DNA of 64,000 nt. Source: Streptomyces sp. NBC_00358. GTDB taxonomy: Bacteria > Actinomycetota > Actinomycetes > Streptomycetales > Streptomycetaceae. Below the pieces are notes generated by a model, which saw nothing but the letters and a program-made list of their open reading frames with translations, had not been told where the DNA came from and searched no databases. This document shows, in pieces, positions 16,044 through 24,960 of this stretch. Location: assembly GCF_036099295.1 (NCBI RefSeq), contig NZ_CP107976.1, positions 5,270,001 through 5,334,000 on the forward strand, in the 5' to 3' direction. Position 1 is the stretch's first letter; each line of letters opens with the position of its first letter. Made by a program: the position numbers and the translations under genes.

Positions 16044-17480
16044 CTACATGCGGCTCAACGACGCGGCCGCGAACAGCACGTCCCTGATCGCCTCGCGGTC
16101 GCCGTCCTGTCCGGCGGCCGCCTCCTCCGGGGACACATGGCCCGCCGCCAGGCGGCAGAACTCCACCCCGTCCAGGGCGACATGGGCCACCTCGCGCTCG
16201 GCGGAGCCGACGGCGCCGGGCGAGTCGAGCGGGATGAGCCACTCGCCGCCCCCCGAGCCCTCGATCTCAAGGCGCAGGCTCCGCCCCGGGGCTCCCGCCG
16301 TGACGAGATGCCGGGCCGACGACGGGGCCGAGAGTCCCGCCCGGCGCCGCTCGGCCAGCGACACGGGCAGCATCCGCGCGGCCAGGTCGATCATCCGGTG
16401 GAGGTGCCGGGGAGCCGGCGGCTCGTACGGGTAGTCCACCGCGTCGGCGATGTCCCCCGCGTGCACCCAGCACTCGAAGGCCCGGTCCAGCATCGAGTCG
16501 CTGAGCGGCAGGTCGAAACCGCCGTACGCCACGGTGAGCCGCCCGGAGCCCTGCCCGCCCGCGGCCTCGCCCGCGGGGGAGGCGCCCTCCTCCACGAACG
16601 ACACCGTCCGGACGATGCTGTGGCTCTGCTCCCGCCAGGGCCCGCGCACGGACCGGGTGGGCGGGACGCGCGCGGCACGCCAGTACGCCTCGGTGCGCTC
16701 CTGCGGCGTCGGCCGTTCCGCGCCGGGTCCGCCCAGCGGGTCGTCGAGGCCCAGTGCGACGGCGACCAGTCCGTCGACGCTCAGCAGATGGGCGATGACC
16801 CCGGCGACCGTCGTACGGCGGCTCACGGGCCCGTCGCCGTCGAACCAGCGCAGCCGCACGGGCGCGTGCCACTCGGAGCCGCCGATGTCCTGGAGCAGGG
16901 CGTCGAGGCGGGCGGTCTCCGCGTCGTACGGAGCGGCCCACCCGGGGACCGGGATGCGCGGCGGACGCCGGTCCAGGCAGTTCGTCAGGACGCGGGTGCG
17001 CAGCGCCGGGTCCAGGTCGAGGCTCTCCGCCGGGTGCAGCAGGCCGACCGCCTCGCGCAGCCGCAGTGCCTCGTCGGCGCACGAACCGCAGTGCCCGAGG
17101 TGGTCCTCGACGGCCGTCGTCTCGTCCGCCGAGCAGGCGGCCAGCGCCCACGCGCCGAGCAGCGACTTCAGGACCCGGTGTTCCAGGACGAGCGGTGCCG
17201 GGTCACCGGCAACGGCGGCCGGTTCGGGAAGCGGCAGTCCGGTGTCCTCCACCGAGGCGCGTGGCAGGGGTATGCGCGGGGGTCCGCCCGGCCGAGGCCC
17301 GGCGTCGCCGCCGTTCCGCCCGTCCTCATGCATGGCGCTGTGCCCGTCCTCGTCCGCTTCCTCGTGCACGCCTTCGTGCCTGTCCTCGTCCACGCCCTCG
17401 TGCCTGTGCCCGTTCTCGTGCCCGTTCTCGTGTCCGTCCTCGTCGTCGGACGAGGCGGACCGGTCCTTCCCGTCGCTCAC
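16044..17480 (-). CDS. Zinc-finger anti-sigma factor with MDMPI-type domain and His/Glu-rich tail
   Basis: A 478-residue protein. Residues 10-60 are an acidic, His-rich tail (eight His among many Glu/Asp, e.g. GHENGHENGHRHEG). About residues 85-130 carry the H-x3-C-x2-C zinc anti-sigma signature (DHLGHCGSC). From about 175 on is a mycothiol-dependent maleylpyruvate-isomerase-like region (RWFDGDGPVSRRTTVAGVIAHLLSVDGL). The GTG start overlaps the stop of the upstream sigma-factor gene (GTGA), a classical coupling for a sigma and its antagonist. It should bind and silence that sigma factor. The His/Glu tail might bind metal ions, which is inference. Confidence 0.85.
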   Translation of the reverse strand: MSDGKDRSASSDDEDGHENGHENGHRHEGVDEDRHEGVHEEADEDGHSAMHEDGRNGGDAGPRPGGPPRIPLPRASVEDTGLPLPEPAAVAGDPAPLVLEHRVLKSLLGAWALAACSADETTAVEDHLGHCGSCADEALRLREAVGLLHPAESLDLDPALRTRVLTNCLDRRPPRIPVPGWAAPYDAETARLDALLQDIGGSEWHAPVRLRWFDGDGPVSRRTTVAGVIAHLLSVDGLVAVALGLDDPLGGPGAERPTPQERTEAYWRAARVPPTRSVRGPWREQSHSIVRTVSFVEEGASPAGEAAGGQGSGRLTVAYGGFDLPLSDSMLDRAFECWVHAGDIADAVDYPYEPPAPRHLHRMIDLAARMLPVSLAERRRAGLSAPSSARHLVTAGAPGRSLRLEIEGSGGGEWLIPLDSPGAVGSAEREVAHVALDGVEFCRLAAGHVSPEEAAAGQDGDREAIRDVLFAAASLSRM

Positions 17481-18058
17481 CGCGCACCCCCGTATTCCGG
17501 TGGTGCGCCGGCGGGCCCGGTTTCGTGGGCGGTGGACAGGAGCTGCAGGCCGAGACGGAGCCGGCGGCGGGCCTCGTCCTCGGTGACGCCGAGATCGGCG
17601 GCGGCCTGGCGGTAGTCACGGCGCTGGAAGTACGCGAGCTCCAGGGCGGTCCGCAGCGGGGTGGGCATGGAGGTGACGATGTAGTCCGCGCGGGCGGCGA
17701 CGGAGGCGCTGCGCACCTTGCGCTCCAGCTCCTCGGCGGTGCCGTGGCCGCCCTGGGCGAGCGCGGCGGTCTCGGTGGCGCGCAGGCGCTGCACGGCGAG
17801 GCGGTGGGTCAGTGCGGCCACCCAGGACCGCAGGGGGCCCTGCTTGGGGTCGTACGCCTCGGGGTTCTCCCAGACATGGGCGAAGACCTCGCGGGTGATC
17901 CCGTCGGCGGCCCGTTCGTCTCCGAGCACGCGATGGGCGAGCCCGTGCACGAGCGAGGCGAACCGGTCGTAGAGCTCACCCAGCGCGGCCGCCTCCCCGC
18001 GCGAGAGCCGCTGCTGCATCTTGCGGTCCCAGCGGGGCGGTGCGTCCTGCTTCGCCAT
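17477..18058 (-). CDS. ECF-type RNA polymerase sigma factor
   Basis: A 193-residue sigma-70-family protein with only regions 2 and 4. Region 2 is about residues 20-90 (LGELYDRFASLVHGLAHRVLGD, then EVFAHVWENPEAYDPKQGPLRSWVAALTHR in pieces); region 4 is about 130-175 (LRTALELAYFQRRDYRQAAADLGV). It starts at ATG 18058 after a GAGGGGG ribosome site and overlaps the downstream anti-sigma gene. A STAS-domain anti-anti-sigma gene is divergent next door, although STAS proteins act on RsbW-type, not zinc-finger, anti-sigma factors, so a shared pathway is not assured. Confidence 0.9.
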   Translation of the reverse strand: MAKQDAPPRWDRKMQQRLSRGEAAALGELYDRFASLVHGLAHRVLGDERAADGITREVFAHVWENPEAYDPKQGPLRSWVAALTHRLAVQRLRATETAALAQGGHGTAEELERKVRSASVAARADYIVTSMPTPLRTALELAYFQRRDYRQAAADLGVTEDEARRRLRLGLQLLSTAHETGPAGAPPEYGGAR

Positions 18059-18516
18059 ACGGCCCCCTCACCCTGGTCGTGCCCGGCGCCTGCCCGTGTA
18101 CTGCCCGTGTATCCGTGCGATCCACGCGATCCGTGAATCCGTGTGCTCCTGTGTCCGGCAGGTGTCCCGGCCGTGTCCCCCGTCCCCGGCCGGCGGTGCG
18201 GTGCCGCTGTCCAGACTGTGCGCAACTCGTGTCTTGAATGTAGTCGGCACGTCCGGCAACGCACGCCCCTTTGCGTCAATGTGCGCCCCTGGACAGGCCG
18301 TGGATGGTAGAGGCGGGGCACTTCCACCCCCGGACGTGACCACAACTGCTCGTATGCGACCGAAAGAGAACCCTCGTGAAGCATTTTCGACCGTAGACAG
18401 TCGTTTCTTCCTGGCCGGATCCGTGTTTCATGGAAGTACGGCGGGGCAGCCGCGCTGGAAGGAAGCGTACGGAGTGCTTCCGTTTCTGCTGGGCGAGGCG
18501 AGCGAGAGGCGTGGCG
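18059..18516. other. Divergent gap between sigma factor and STAS gene
   Basis: About 460 bp with no credible gene. The left half is made of short imperfect repeats of CCGTGTATCCGTG type (18085-18180). The right half, 18220-18430, is less G+C-rich and is where the promoters for the sigma-factor operon and the STAS gene should lie. I could not fix promoter hexamers with confidence. Confidence 0.5.
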
Positions 18517-18990
18517 GTGACGCTCAAGGTGACCGACGTGACCGACGTGACCGACGGCGAGGGCGGCGCGGGCGGTACGGGGAGTGCAGGCAGTACAGGC
18601 GGTCCAGGCAGTACGGGCGGTGCCGGCCCCCTGGGCCGCCACGAGGACGAGTGGTCGGTGCTGCGGGTGTCGGGCGAGCTCGACCTCGTGACCTCGCCGG
18701 GGCTGCGCCAGAGCGTGCACGACGTGGTGGCCGCGGGCCGGCACAGCATCGTCCTGGACCTCTCCGAGGTCGTGTTCTGCGACTCCAGCGGTGTCGGCGT
18801 CCTGATCGCCGCCCGCCGCCTCATGCGTTCCTGCCGGGGGCGGCTGCGGCTGATCCTGCCCGCCGGGGGCGCGGCCGACGGCTCCCACGTCAACCGGGTC
18901 CTCGGGGCCCTCGGCGTGCGCCGTCTCTTCGACGTGTACCCCGACGTCGACGCGGCCGTCGACGAGGAGTCCCGCCCGCTGTCGGCCTGA
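18517..18990 (+). CDS. STAS-domain anti-sigma factor antagonist
   Basis: A 157-residue protein with a single STAS domain at about residues 48-150. The phosphorylatable Ser lies in LDLSEVVFCDSSGVGVL. Unphosphorylated STAS proteins of this type bind RsbW-like kinases and free their sigma factors. The N-terminal 45 residues are a Gly/Ser/Thr-rich linker encoded by short DNA repeats (GTGACCGAC repeated; GGCAGTACAGGCGGT-like units). GTG 18517 has AGAGG seven bases upstream. A RsbW-like kinase gene lies at 25440 in the same window and is a possible partner. Confidence 0.85.
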   Translation: MTLKVTDVTDVTDGEGGAGGTGSAGSTGGPGSTGGAGPLGRHEDEWSVLRVSGELDLVTSPGLRQSVHDVVAAGRHSIVLDLSEVVFCDSSGVGVLIAARRLMRSCRGRLRLILPAGGAADGSHVNRVLGALGVRRLFDVYPDVDAAVDEESRPLSA

Positions 18991-19205
18991 CCCCCATGTC
19001 CCTGTTCGCCGTCCTGTTCTCGCCGGGAGTGACGCCCCCGGTTCGCTGCGCGACGCACCGCCACGCTGTTGTTCCAGAATTTTTGCGGTCTTGGTACAAC
19101 CGTCGTTTTCCGGCTCGCCGGGTGCCTCGGGCGTCGTACGCTCCGTCCCGGATGAACCGCAGTCCGGCCCAGGCCGGCTGAGAAGTGAGGCGGTCCGAAC
19201 ACACC

Positions 19206-19718
19206 ATGGTCAGTACCGAGTACGAACGCAGGATCGCCGCCCGGTTCGCCGGCTTCGACCAGGACGGCAACGGCTACATCGACCGGGAGGACTTCAACGC
19301 CGCGACCAAGGCGCTTCTCGCCGAGTTCGGTACGACGGCCCGGTCGGACAGGGGCCAGGCCCTGTACATCGGAGCCGAGGCGTTCTGGCAGGGCATGGCC
19401 GGGATCGCGGACCGGGACGGCGATCAGCGGATCACCCGCGAGGAGTTCGTGAGCGGCGCCGTGAAGCGGCTGCGCGACAACCCCGAGCGGTTCGCCGAGA
19501 TCGCCCGCCCCTTCCTGCACGCGGCCCTCGCGGTGGCGGACACCGACGGGGACGGCGCGGCCACGGTCGAGGAGACCGCGCGCGTTCTCCGGGCCCTCGG
19601 AGTGGGCGGTGAAACGGCCGCCACCGCGGCCGCCGCCCTGGACGCGGACGCCGACGGACGGATCGGCGAGACGGAGGTCGTGAGCGCGTTCGCGCGCTAC
19701 TTCACGGTGCCGGAGTAG
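19206..19718 (+). CDS. Four-EF-hand calcium-binding protein (calerythrin/CabB type)
   Basis: A 170-residue cytoplasmic protein with four EF-hand loops: DQDGNGYIDREDF (near 19), DRDGDQRITREEF (near 73), DTDGDGAATVEET (near 118) and DADADGRIGETEV (near 148). All four keep Asp at position 1 and an acidic residue at or near position 12, so most should bind Ca2+. This matches the Streptomyces calerythrin-like/CabB proteins, thought to buffer Ca2+ and affect aerial growth. ATG 19206 fits family starts; the only ribosome-like sequence is GTGAGG some 15 bases upstream. Confidence 0.92.
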   Translation: MVSTEYERRIAARFAGFDQDGNGYIDREDFNAATKALLAEFGTTARSDRGQALYIGAEAFWQGMAGIADRDGDQRITREEFVSGAVKRLRDNPERFAEIARPFLHAALAVADTDGDGAATVEETARVLRALGVGGETAATAAAALDADADGRIGETEVVSAFARYFTVPE

Positions 19719-19778
19719 CGCTCCGGGGCGGCCGGCCACCCACCCACCCTGCGCGGCAGGTCGGGCGCGGCCGGTACC

Positions 19779-21311
19779 TCACCCCGAAAAGCGCTCCCTG
19801 AGACGGTACTTGAGCACCTTCCGCAGGGCCTCGTTGCGCGGGAGGGCGTCCACGACCTCCAACTGCTCCGGCAGCTTGTGCACGGACAGCCCTTCGCCGC
19901 GCAGGTACGAGGTCATCTCCGCCAGCGTCAGCCCGGCCGCCCCCGCCGGCTGCTCGACCACCGCGCAGACGCGTTCCCCGCGGTCGGCGTCGGGCAGCCC
20001 GATCACGGCGACGTCCCCGACCGCCGGGTGCCGGTGCAGCAGGTCCTCGATCTCCTTCGCGGAGATGTTCTCGCCCTTGCGGATGATGATGTCCTTCACC
20101 CGGCCGGTGAGAACGAGGTGCCCGGTTCCGGTCAGATGCCCGACGTCCCCGGTGATCAGGAAGCCGTCCTCGTCGAAGGCCTCCGCCGTCTGCGCCGGGT
20201 CCAGATACCCCTGGCACACGGCCTCCCCCCTGAGCCGTACGTCCCCGTCCACGCCGGGCGGCCGGGAGGCTCCCGCCGCGTCCACGATCCGTATCTCCAT
20301 GCCCTCGGGGGGCCTGCCCTCCGTGGTCGCGAGGTTCTCGGCGGAGTCGTCCGGCGCGCCCATCGTGATCATCGGGACCTCGGTCATCCCGTACCCGTGG
20401 GTGAGCTGCACACCCATCTCCCGGACGACGGAGTGGTAGACCTCGGGCGGCTTCGGGGCTCCCCCGCCCGCGAGCAGCCGCAGGGTGGGGATGACCGGCT
20501 CGCCGGGCCGTTTGCGTTGTTCGGCGAGGAACATCGAGTAGAACGCGGTCGACCCGCCCGCCACCGTCACACCGTGCGCGCGGTAGTCCTCCAGGGCGGC
20601 GGGCAGCGCGAAGTGCTCGAACATCACGGCCGGGAAGCCGTACAGCAGCAGCATCACCGTGTAGTCGGGCCCGGCGATGTGCGCGTACGGGAAGGCCATC
20701 GAGCCCACGTCGTCGGCGGACAGCCGCAGCGCGTGGGCGAGGCAGGAGCCGCCCGCGATCAGCGAGCGGTCGGTGTGCAGCACGCCCTTGGGGTCGGAGG
20801 TGGTGCCCGAGGTCCAGTAGATCCAGCGGACGGAGGTGCCGTCGGCGGGCGGGGCGGGCAGGACGGCCGGATCGCCGTCCGGCAGCGTGTCGTACGCCTC
20901 GAAGACGTTCTTCGCGCCCAGCCGGTGCGCCATCGCGGTGTGGTCGAAGCCGCGCCACTCGCCCGGGACGGCGAAGTACTCCGCCTTCGACTCCCGCAGC
21001 GCGAAGCCGACCTCACGGTCGCGGTAGAAGGGGATGACCGGCGACTGCACGGCTCCGATGCGGGCCAGCGCGAAGGACAGCAGGGCGGTCTCGACCCGGG
21101 TGGGGAGCTGCCAGGCGACCACCGTGCCGGGACGTACGCCCTTGCCGTACAGGCCCGCCGCCACCCGCTCGGCGCGCTCGCGCAGCTCGCCGAAGGTCAG
21201 GGAGCGGTCCTCCTGCAGCAGGACGGGCCGGTCGGGGGTGAGGTCGGCACGGCGGGCGACCAGTTCCCACAGCGTGCGCGCGGAACTCAGGGCGTGTGCG
21301 GTGTCGTTCAC
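19779..21311 (-). CDS. AMP-forming acyl-CoA ligase (cyclohexanecarboxylate-CoA ligase-like)
   Basis: A 510-residue class-I adenylate-forming enzyme. The P-loop is YWTSGTTSDPKGVLHT (about 165-180), the adenine-binding GYGMTEVPM (about 310), and the hinge LTGRVKDIIIRKGENI (about 400). The C-terminal catalytic-Lys region reads PRNEALRKVLKYRL, with Arg where the common G-K motif has Gly. It should activate a carboxylic acid to the CoA thioester for entry into the catabolic pathway. AGGGGG precedes the GTG start by five bases. The gene is divergent from the amidohydrolase/acyl-CoA dehydrogenase operon, and two copies of the CTGACG palindrome lie between them. Confidence 0.9.
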   Translation of the reverse strand: MNDTAHALSSARTLWELVARRADLTPDRPVLLQEDRSLTFGELRERAERVAAGLYGKGVRPGTVVAWQLPTRVETALLSFALARIGAVQSPVIPFYRDREVGFALRESKAEYFAVPGEWRGFDHTAMAHRLGAKNVFEAYDTLPDGDPAVLPAPPADGTSVRWIYWTSGTTSDPKGVLHTDRSLIAGGSCLAHALRLSADDVGSMAFPYAHIAGPDYTVMLLLYGFPAVMFEHFALPAALEDYRAHGVTVAGGSTAFYSMFLAEQRKRPGEPVIPTLRLLAGGGAPKPPEVYHSVVREMGVQLTHGYGMTEVPMITMGAPDDSAENLATTEGRPPEGMEIRIVDAAGASRPPGVDGDVRLRGEAVCQGYLDPAQTAEAFDEDGFLITGDVGHLTGTGHLVLTGRVKDIIIRKGENISAKEIEDLLHRHPAVGDVAVIGLPDADRGERVCAVVEQPAGAAGLTLAEMTSYLRGEGLSVHKLPEQLEVVDALPRNEALRKVLKYRLRERFSG

Positions 21312-21350
21312 TTCGGCCCCCTGCGGTGTCGTTCACTCCGGCGCCCGTAC

Positions 21351-21365
21351 CTGACGGGCAGTCAG
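21351..21365. promoter_or_regulatory. Regulon operator copy 1
   Basis: CTGACGGGCAGTCAG, followed by ATC. Arms CTGAC/GTCAG are perfect. It lies 40 bp upstream of the AMP-ligase GTG on the minus strand. Confidence 0.8.
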
Positions 21366-21439
21366 ATCGTGCGCAGAGCGTAGGGCTCGCCGCCTTGTCG
21401 GTCCATAGGCGCGGGGCTAGCCTGCTTCTGGACAGGGAT

Positions 21440-21454
21440 CTGACGACCCATCAG
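21440..21454. promoter_or_regulatory. Regulon operator copy 2
   Basis: CTGACGACCCATCAG, flanked by AT on each side so that ATCTGA and TCAGAT form perfect arms. It lies 52 bp upstream of the amidohydrolase ATG. Confidence 0.82.
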
Positions 21455-21505
21455 ATGCGTCGCGGGGGCACCCGCGGACGGACCCGTACGCAGGCGGAGG
21501 GGACC

Positions 21506-22693
21506 ATGACCGAACTGCCCCGCATCATCAGCGTCGACGACCATGTGATCGAGCCCGCGCACCTCTTCGACACCTGGCTGCCGCGGAAGTACCGGGAGCG
21601 CGGCCCACGGCCGCTCACCGCGGGAATCGGCGAACTCGCCTACGTGGCGGGCAAGTACCGGATCACGATGGACCCGGACGGTCCGCCGACCGACTGGTGG
21701 ATCTACGAGGACCTCAAGTTCCCGTACAAGCGCAACATCGCCGCCGTCGGCTTCGACCGCGACCAGATGACGCTGGAGGGCATCACCCGCGCGGAGATGC
21801 GGCGCGGCTGCTGGGACCCCGTCGAGCGCCTCAAGGACATGGACCTCAACCATGTCGAGGCCAGCCTCTGCTTCCCCACCTTCCCGCGCTTCTGCGGCCA
21901 GACCTTCGCCGAGGCGCACGACAAGGAGGTCGCCCTGGCCTGTGTGCGGGCCTACAACGACTGGATGGTCGAGGAGTGGTGCGGCGACAGCGGCGGCCGG
22001 CTGATCCCGCTGTGCCTGATCCCCCTGTGGGACATCGACCTCGCGGTCGCCGAGATCCGCCGCAACGCGGCCCGGGGCGTGAAGGCCGTCACCTTCTCCG
22101 AGATCCCCACCCATCTGGGGCTGCCCTCCATCCACTCCGGCTACTGGGACCCGTTCTTCGCGGTCTGCCAGGAGACCGGCACGGTCGTGAACATGCACAT
22201 CGGCTCGTCCTCCCAGATGCCCGCCGCGTCCCCCGACGCGCCCCCCGCCGTCCAGGCCTCGCTGTCCTTCAACAACGCGATGGCCTCCATGATGGACTTC
22301 CTGTTCAGCGGCGTCCTGGTGAAGTTCCCGCGCCTCAAACTCGCCTACTCCGAGGGCCAGATGGGCTGGATCCCGTACGCCCTGGAGCGCGCCGACGACG
22401 TCTGGTCGGAGCACCGCGCCTGGGGCGGGGTCAAAGACCTGATCCCGGAGCCCCCGTCGACGTACTACTACCGGCAGATCTTCTGCTGCTTCTTCCGCGA
22501 CAAGCACGGGGTGGCGTCCCTGGACGTGGTGGGCCGCGACAACGCCACCTTCGAGACCGACTACCCGCACGTCGACTCGACCTTCCCGCACACCAAGGAG
22601 GTCGCCCTCGACCACGTGAAGGGCCTCGACGACGAGACGATCCACAAGCTGATGCGCGGCAACGCCATCCGCATGCTGGAGCTGGACCTGTAG
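21506..22693 (+). CDS. Amidohydrolase-2 family metal-dependent hydrolase
   Basis: A 395-residue TIM-barrel enzyme of the amidohydrolase-2 (ACMSD-like) family, which use a Zn/Mn centre for C-N or C-C bond cleavage, including decarboxylation. The first metal site is DDHVIEP near residue 11; later His-containing strands include NMHIGSSS (about 230) and ETDYPHVDSTFP (about 350), which would supply metal and catalytic residues. Its stop codon overlaps the GTG of the acyl-CoA dehydrogenase gene (TAGTG), so it heads a three-gene operon. GGAGGGG lies just before ATG 21506. It has a close paralogue at 63155. Such proteins accompany ring-degradation genes in actinobacteria, but the reaction is unknown. 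Confidence 0.85.
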   Translation: MTELPRIISVDDHVIEPAHLFDTWLPRKYRERGPRPLTAGIGELAYVAGKYRITMDPDGPPTDWWIYEDLKFPYKRNIAAVGFDRDQMTLEGITRAEMRRGCWDPVERLKDMDLNHVEASLCFPTFPRFCGQTFAEAHDKEVALACVRAYNDWMVEEWCGDSGGRLIPLCLIPLWDIDLAVAEIRRNAARGVKAVTFSEIPTHLGLPSIHSGYWDPFFAVCQETGTVVNMHIGSSSQMPAASPDAPPAVQASLSFNNAMASMMDFLFSGVLVKFPRLKLAYSEGQMGWIPYALERADDVWSEHRAWGGVKDLIPEPPSTYYYRQIFCCFFRDKHGVASLDVVGRDNATFETDYPHVDSTFPHTKEVALDHVKGLDDETIHKLMRGNAIRMLELDL

Positions 22694-23847
22694 TGGACCT
22701 GACGTACACGCCCGAGGAGGAGGAGTTCCGGGCGCGCCTGCGCGCCTGGCTCGCCGGGGTCCTCCCGGCACTGCCGCCGAAACCGTCCCCGGACGACTGG
22801 CCCGCGCGACGGGCGTACGACCTCGGCTGGCAGCGCAGGCTGTACGACGCCGGGTACGCGGGTCTGCACTGGCCCGTCGACGCCGGGGGCCGGGGCGCCA
22901 CCCCGACCCAGCACCTCATCTACCTGGAGGAGACGGAGAAGGCGGGCGCTCCCTACGTGGGGGCCAACTTCGTCGGGCTGCTGCACGCCGGGCCGACCAT
23001 CGCCTCCGAGGGGAGCGCGGAGCAGCGGGCGCGCTGGCTGCCGCCCGTGCTGCGCGGCGAGGAGGTCTGGTGCCAGGGCTTCAGCGAGCCCGGCGCCGGC
23101 TCGGACCTCGCGGCGCTGCGCACGCGCGCGTGGCGGGACGGCGACGACTACGTGGTGAGCGGGTCCAAGATCTGGACCTCCCACGCCGAGGTCGCCGACT
23201 GGTGCGAACTGCTGGTGCGCACGGACCCGGGCGCCCGCAAGCACCGGGGCATCACCTGGCTCGCGATGCCCATGGACGCGCCCGGGATCACCGTCCGCCC
23301 GCTGCGCACGCTCGCGGGCTCCACCGAGTTCGCGGAGGTCTTCCTCGACGAGGTGCGCGTCCCGGTCGCCAACCGGGTCGGCGCCGAGAACGACGGCTGG
23401 CGGGTGACCATGGTGACGCTGTCCTACGAACGCGGCACCGCCTTCGTCGGCGAAGTGGTCGCCTGCCGTCGCGTCCTGGCCGAGGTCGCCCGCGAGGCGC
23501 GCAAGAACGGCCGCTGGGACGACGTCGTCCTGCGCCGCCGCCTCGGCAGGCTGAACGCCGAGTTCCGCGCGCTGTGGCGGCTCACCCAGTGGAACGTCAG
23601 CGAGGCGCAGGGGACCGGTGGCGTGCCCGGCGTAGGCGGTTCGGTCTTCAAACTGGGCTACTCGCACGCCCGCCAGGAGCTGTTCGACGCCGCCGCCGAG
23701 GTCCTCGGTCCCGAGGCGCTGGACCTGGGGCGCGAGTGGACCCTGGACCGGCTGTCGTCACTGTCGTACACCATCGCGGCGGGCACCTCGCAGATCCAGC
23801 GGAACATCGTGGCCGAGCGGATCCTCGGCCTTCCCAGGGGGAGGTGA
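22693..23847 (+). CDS. Acyl-CoA dehydrogenase (large/alpha-type subunit)
   Basis: A 384-residue FAD-dependent acyl-CoA dehydrogenase. N-terminal helices (residues 1-110) are followed by the beta-domain flavin motifs CQGFSEPGAGSDLAAL (near 130) and KIWTSHAEVADW (near 158), and by a C-terminal helical domain with TSQIQRNIVAERILGL at the end. It introduces a 2,3-double bond into an acyl-CoA and passes electrons to ETF. The GTG start overlaps the amidohydrolase stop by one base. The next gene encodes a degenerate sister protein, suggesting an alpha2-beta2 heterotetramer like those of actinobacterial steroid side-chain and ring degradation. Confidence 0.92.
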   Translation: MDLTYTPEEEEFRARLRAWLAGVLPALPPKPSPDDWPARRAYDLGWQRRLYDAGYAGLHWPVDAGGRGATPTQHLIYLEETEKAGAPYVGANFVGLLHAGPTIASEGSAEQRARWLPPVLRGEEVWCQGFSEPGAGSDLAALRTRAWRDGDDYVVSGSKIWTSHAEVADWCELLVRTDPGARKHRGITWLAMPMDAPGITVRPLRTLAGSTEFAEVFLDEVRVPVANRVGAENDGWRVTMVTLSYERGTAFVGEVVACRRVLAEVAREARKNGRWDDVVLRRRLGRLNAEFRALWRLTQWNVSEAQGTGGVPGVGGSVFKLGYSHARQELFDAAAEVLGPEALDLGREWTLDRLSSLSYTIAAGTSQIQRNIVAERILGLPRGR

Positions 23848-23856
23848 GTCCGGGAA

Positions 23857-24960
23857 ATGGACTTCCGGCTCACGGACGATCAACGGGCCTTGCGGCAGGG
23901 GATACGGAACCTGCTGGAGGGCCGGTTCGGGCGGCAGGCGCTCCGCGCGGCCGTCGACCGGGCGGACGGGAAGGGCGGGACGCACGGGAGAAGCGGGACG
24001 GACGGGAGAAGCGGGACGCACGGGAAAGGCGGGACCGGCGGGAAGCGTCCGGTGGGCGCGCGGGTCCTCGACCGGGAGCTGTGGCGCGAGCTGGGCGCGG
24101 CGGGGTTCTTCGCGCTGCGTCTGCCCGAGGCCGACGGCGGTGTCGGACAGGGCCTCCCGGAGGCCGTGCTGGCCTTCGAGGAGGCGGGACGGGTGCTGCT
24201 GCCGGGCCCGCTGATCGCCACGCATCTCGCCGCGGGCGCCGTGGCCGGGGCGGCCACCGGGGAGGTGGTCGTCACGTCCCCCGACGGGAGCCTCGTGGAA
24301 TGGCTGGACGAGGCCGACATCGTCCGCGGGGACGTCTCCGGCGCCGAACCGCTGGCCTCGGTGGACCCGCTGACCCCCCTGCACCGGCTGCCGGCCTCCG
24401 CCGCCCCGCGGACCGGGAGCGGCGCACTGCGGGACCCCTGGGCGGCCGGCGGGCCCGGCGGCCGTCCGATGCCGGACGGGCCCGGCGGCCACCCGGAGCC
24501 GGACGCGCCCGGCGGCCTCGCGTCCCCGTCGTGCGGGGACACGCTCCTCACCTCGCTCCTCACCGCCGCCGAGCAGCTCGGCAGTGCCGCACGGACCTGC
24601 GGGACGGCCGTGCAACACGCCCGGACGCGGGAGCAGTTCGGGCAGCCGATCGGGGCCTTCCAGGCTGTGCAGCACCTGTGCGCGGACATGCTCGTACGGG
24701 TCGAGGTGGCGCGCGTCGCGGTCTACGCCGCCGCGGTCACCGCGGACCCGGCGGACATCGCGGCGGCCCGGCTGCTGGCCGACGAGGCCGCCGTGCGCGG
24801 CGCCCGCGACTGTCTCCAGGTGTACGGCGGCATGGGCTTCACCTGGGAGTCCGACGTCCATCTGCACCTCAAGCGGGCCTGGACGCGGACGCACCGTGCG
24901 GGTGGCGCCACGCGGAGCGAGGAGGCGCTGGCGGACGATCTGGTGGCCGGGAGCGCGTAG
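23857..24960 (+). CDS. Acyl-CoA dehydrogenase-like small/beta subunit with repeat insertions
   Basis: A 367-residue protein with the N-terminal helical part (residues 1-130; RLTDDQRALRQGIRNLLEG) and a good C-terminal helical domain (CGTAVQHARTREQFGQPIG near 250, VYGGMGFTWESDVH near 325). The middle flavin-binding beta-domain is strongly reduced; residues 130-240 are partly low-complexity (GPGGRPMPDGPGG type). A second insertion at about residues 36-62 is a Gly/Thr/Arg repeat encoded by tandem DNA units (23967-24043). Beta subunits of heterotetrameric acyl-CoA dehydrogenases also lack a full flavin site, so this fits a structural partner of the preceding gene product, nine bases upstream. Confidence 0.82.
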   Translation: MDFRLTDDQRALRQGIRNLLEGRFGRQALRAAVDRADGKGGTHGRSGTDGRSGTHGKGGTGGKRPVGARVLDRELWRELGAAGFFALRLPEADGGVGQGLPEAVLAFEEAGRVLLPGPLIATHLAAGAVAGAATGEVVVTSPDGSLVEWLDEADIVRGDVSGAEPLASVDPLTPLHRLPASAAPRTGSGALRDPWAAGGPGGRPMPDGPGGHPEPDAPGGLASPSCGDTLLTSLLTAAEQLGSAARTCGTAVQHARTREQFGQPIGAFQAVQHLCADMLVRVEVARVAVYAAAVTADPADIAAARLLADEAAVRGARDCLQVYGGMGFTWESDVHLHLKRAWTRTHRAGGATRSEEALADDLVAGSA

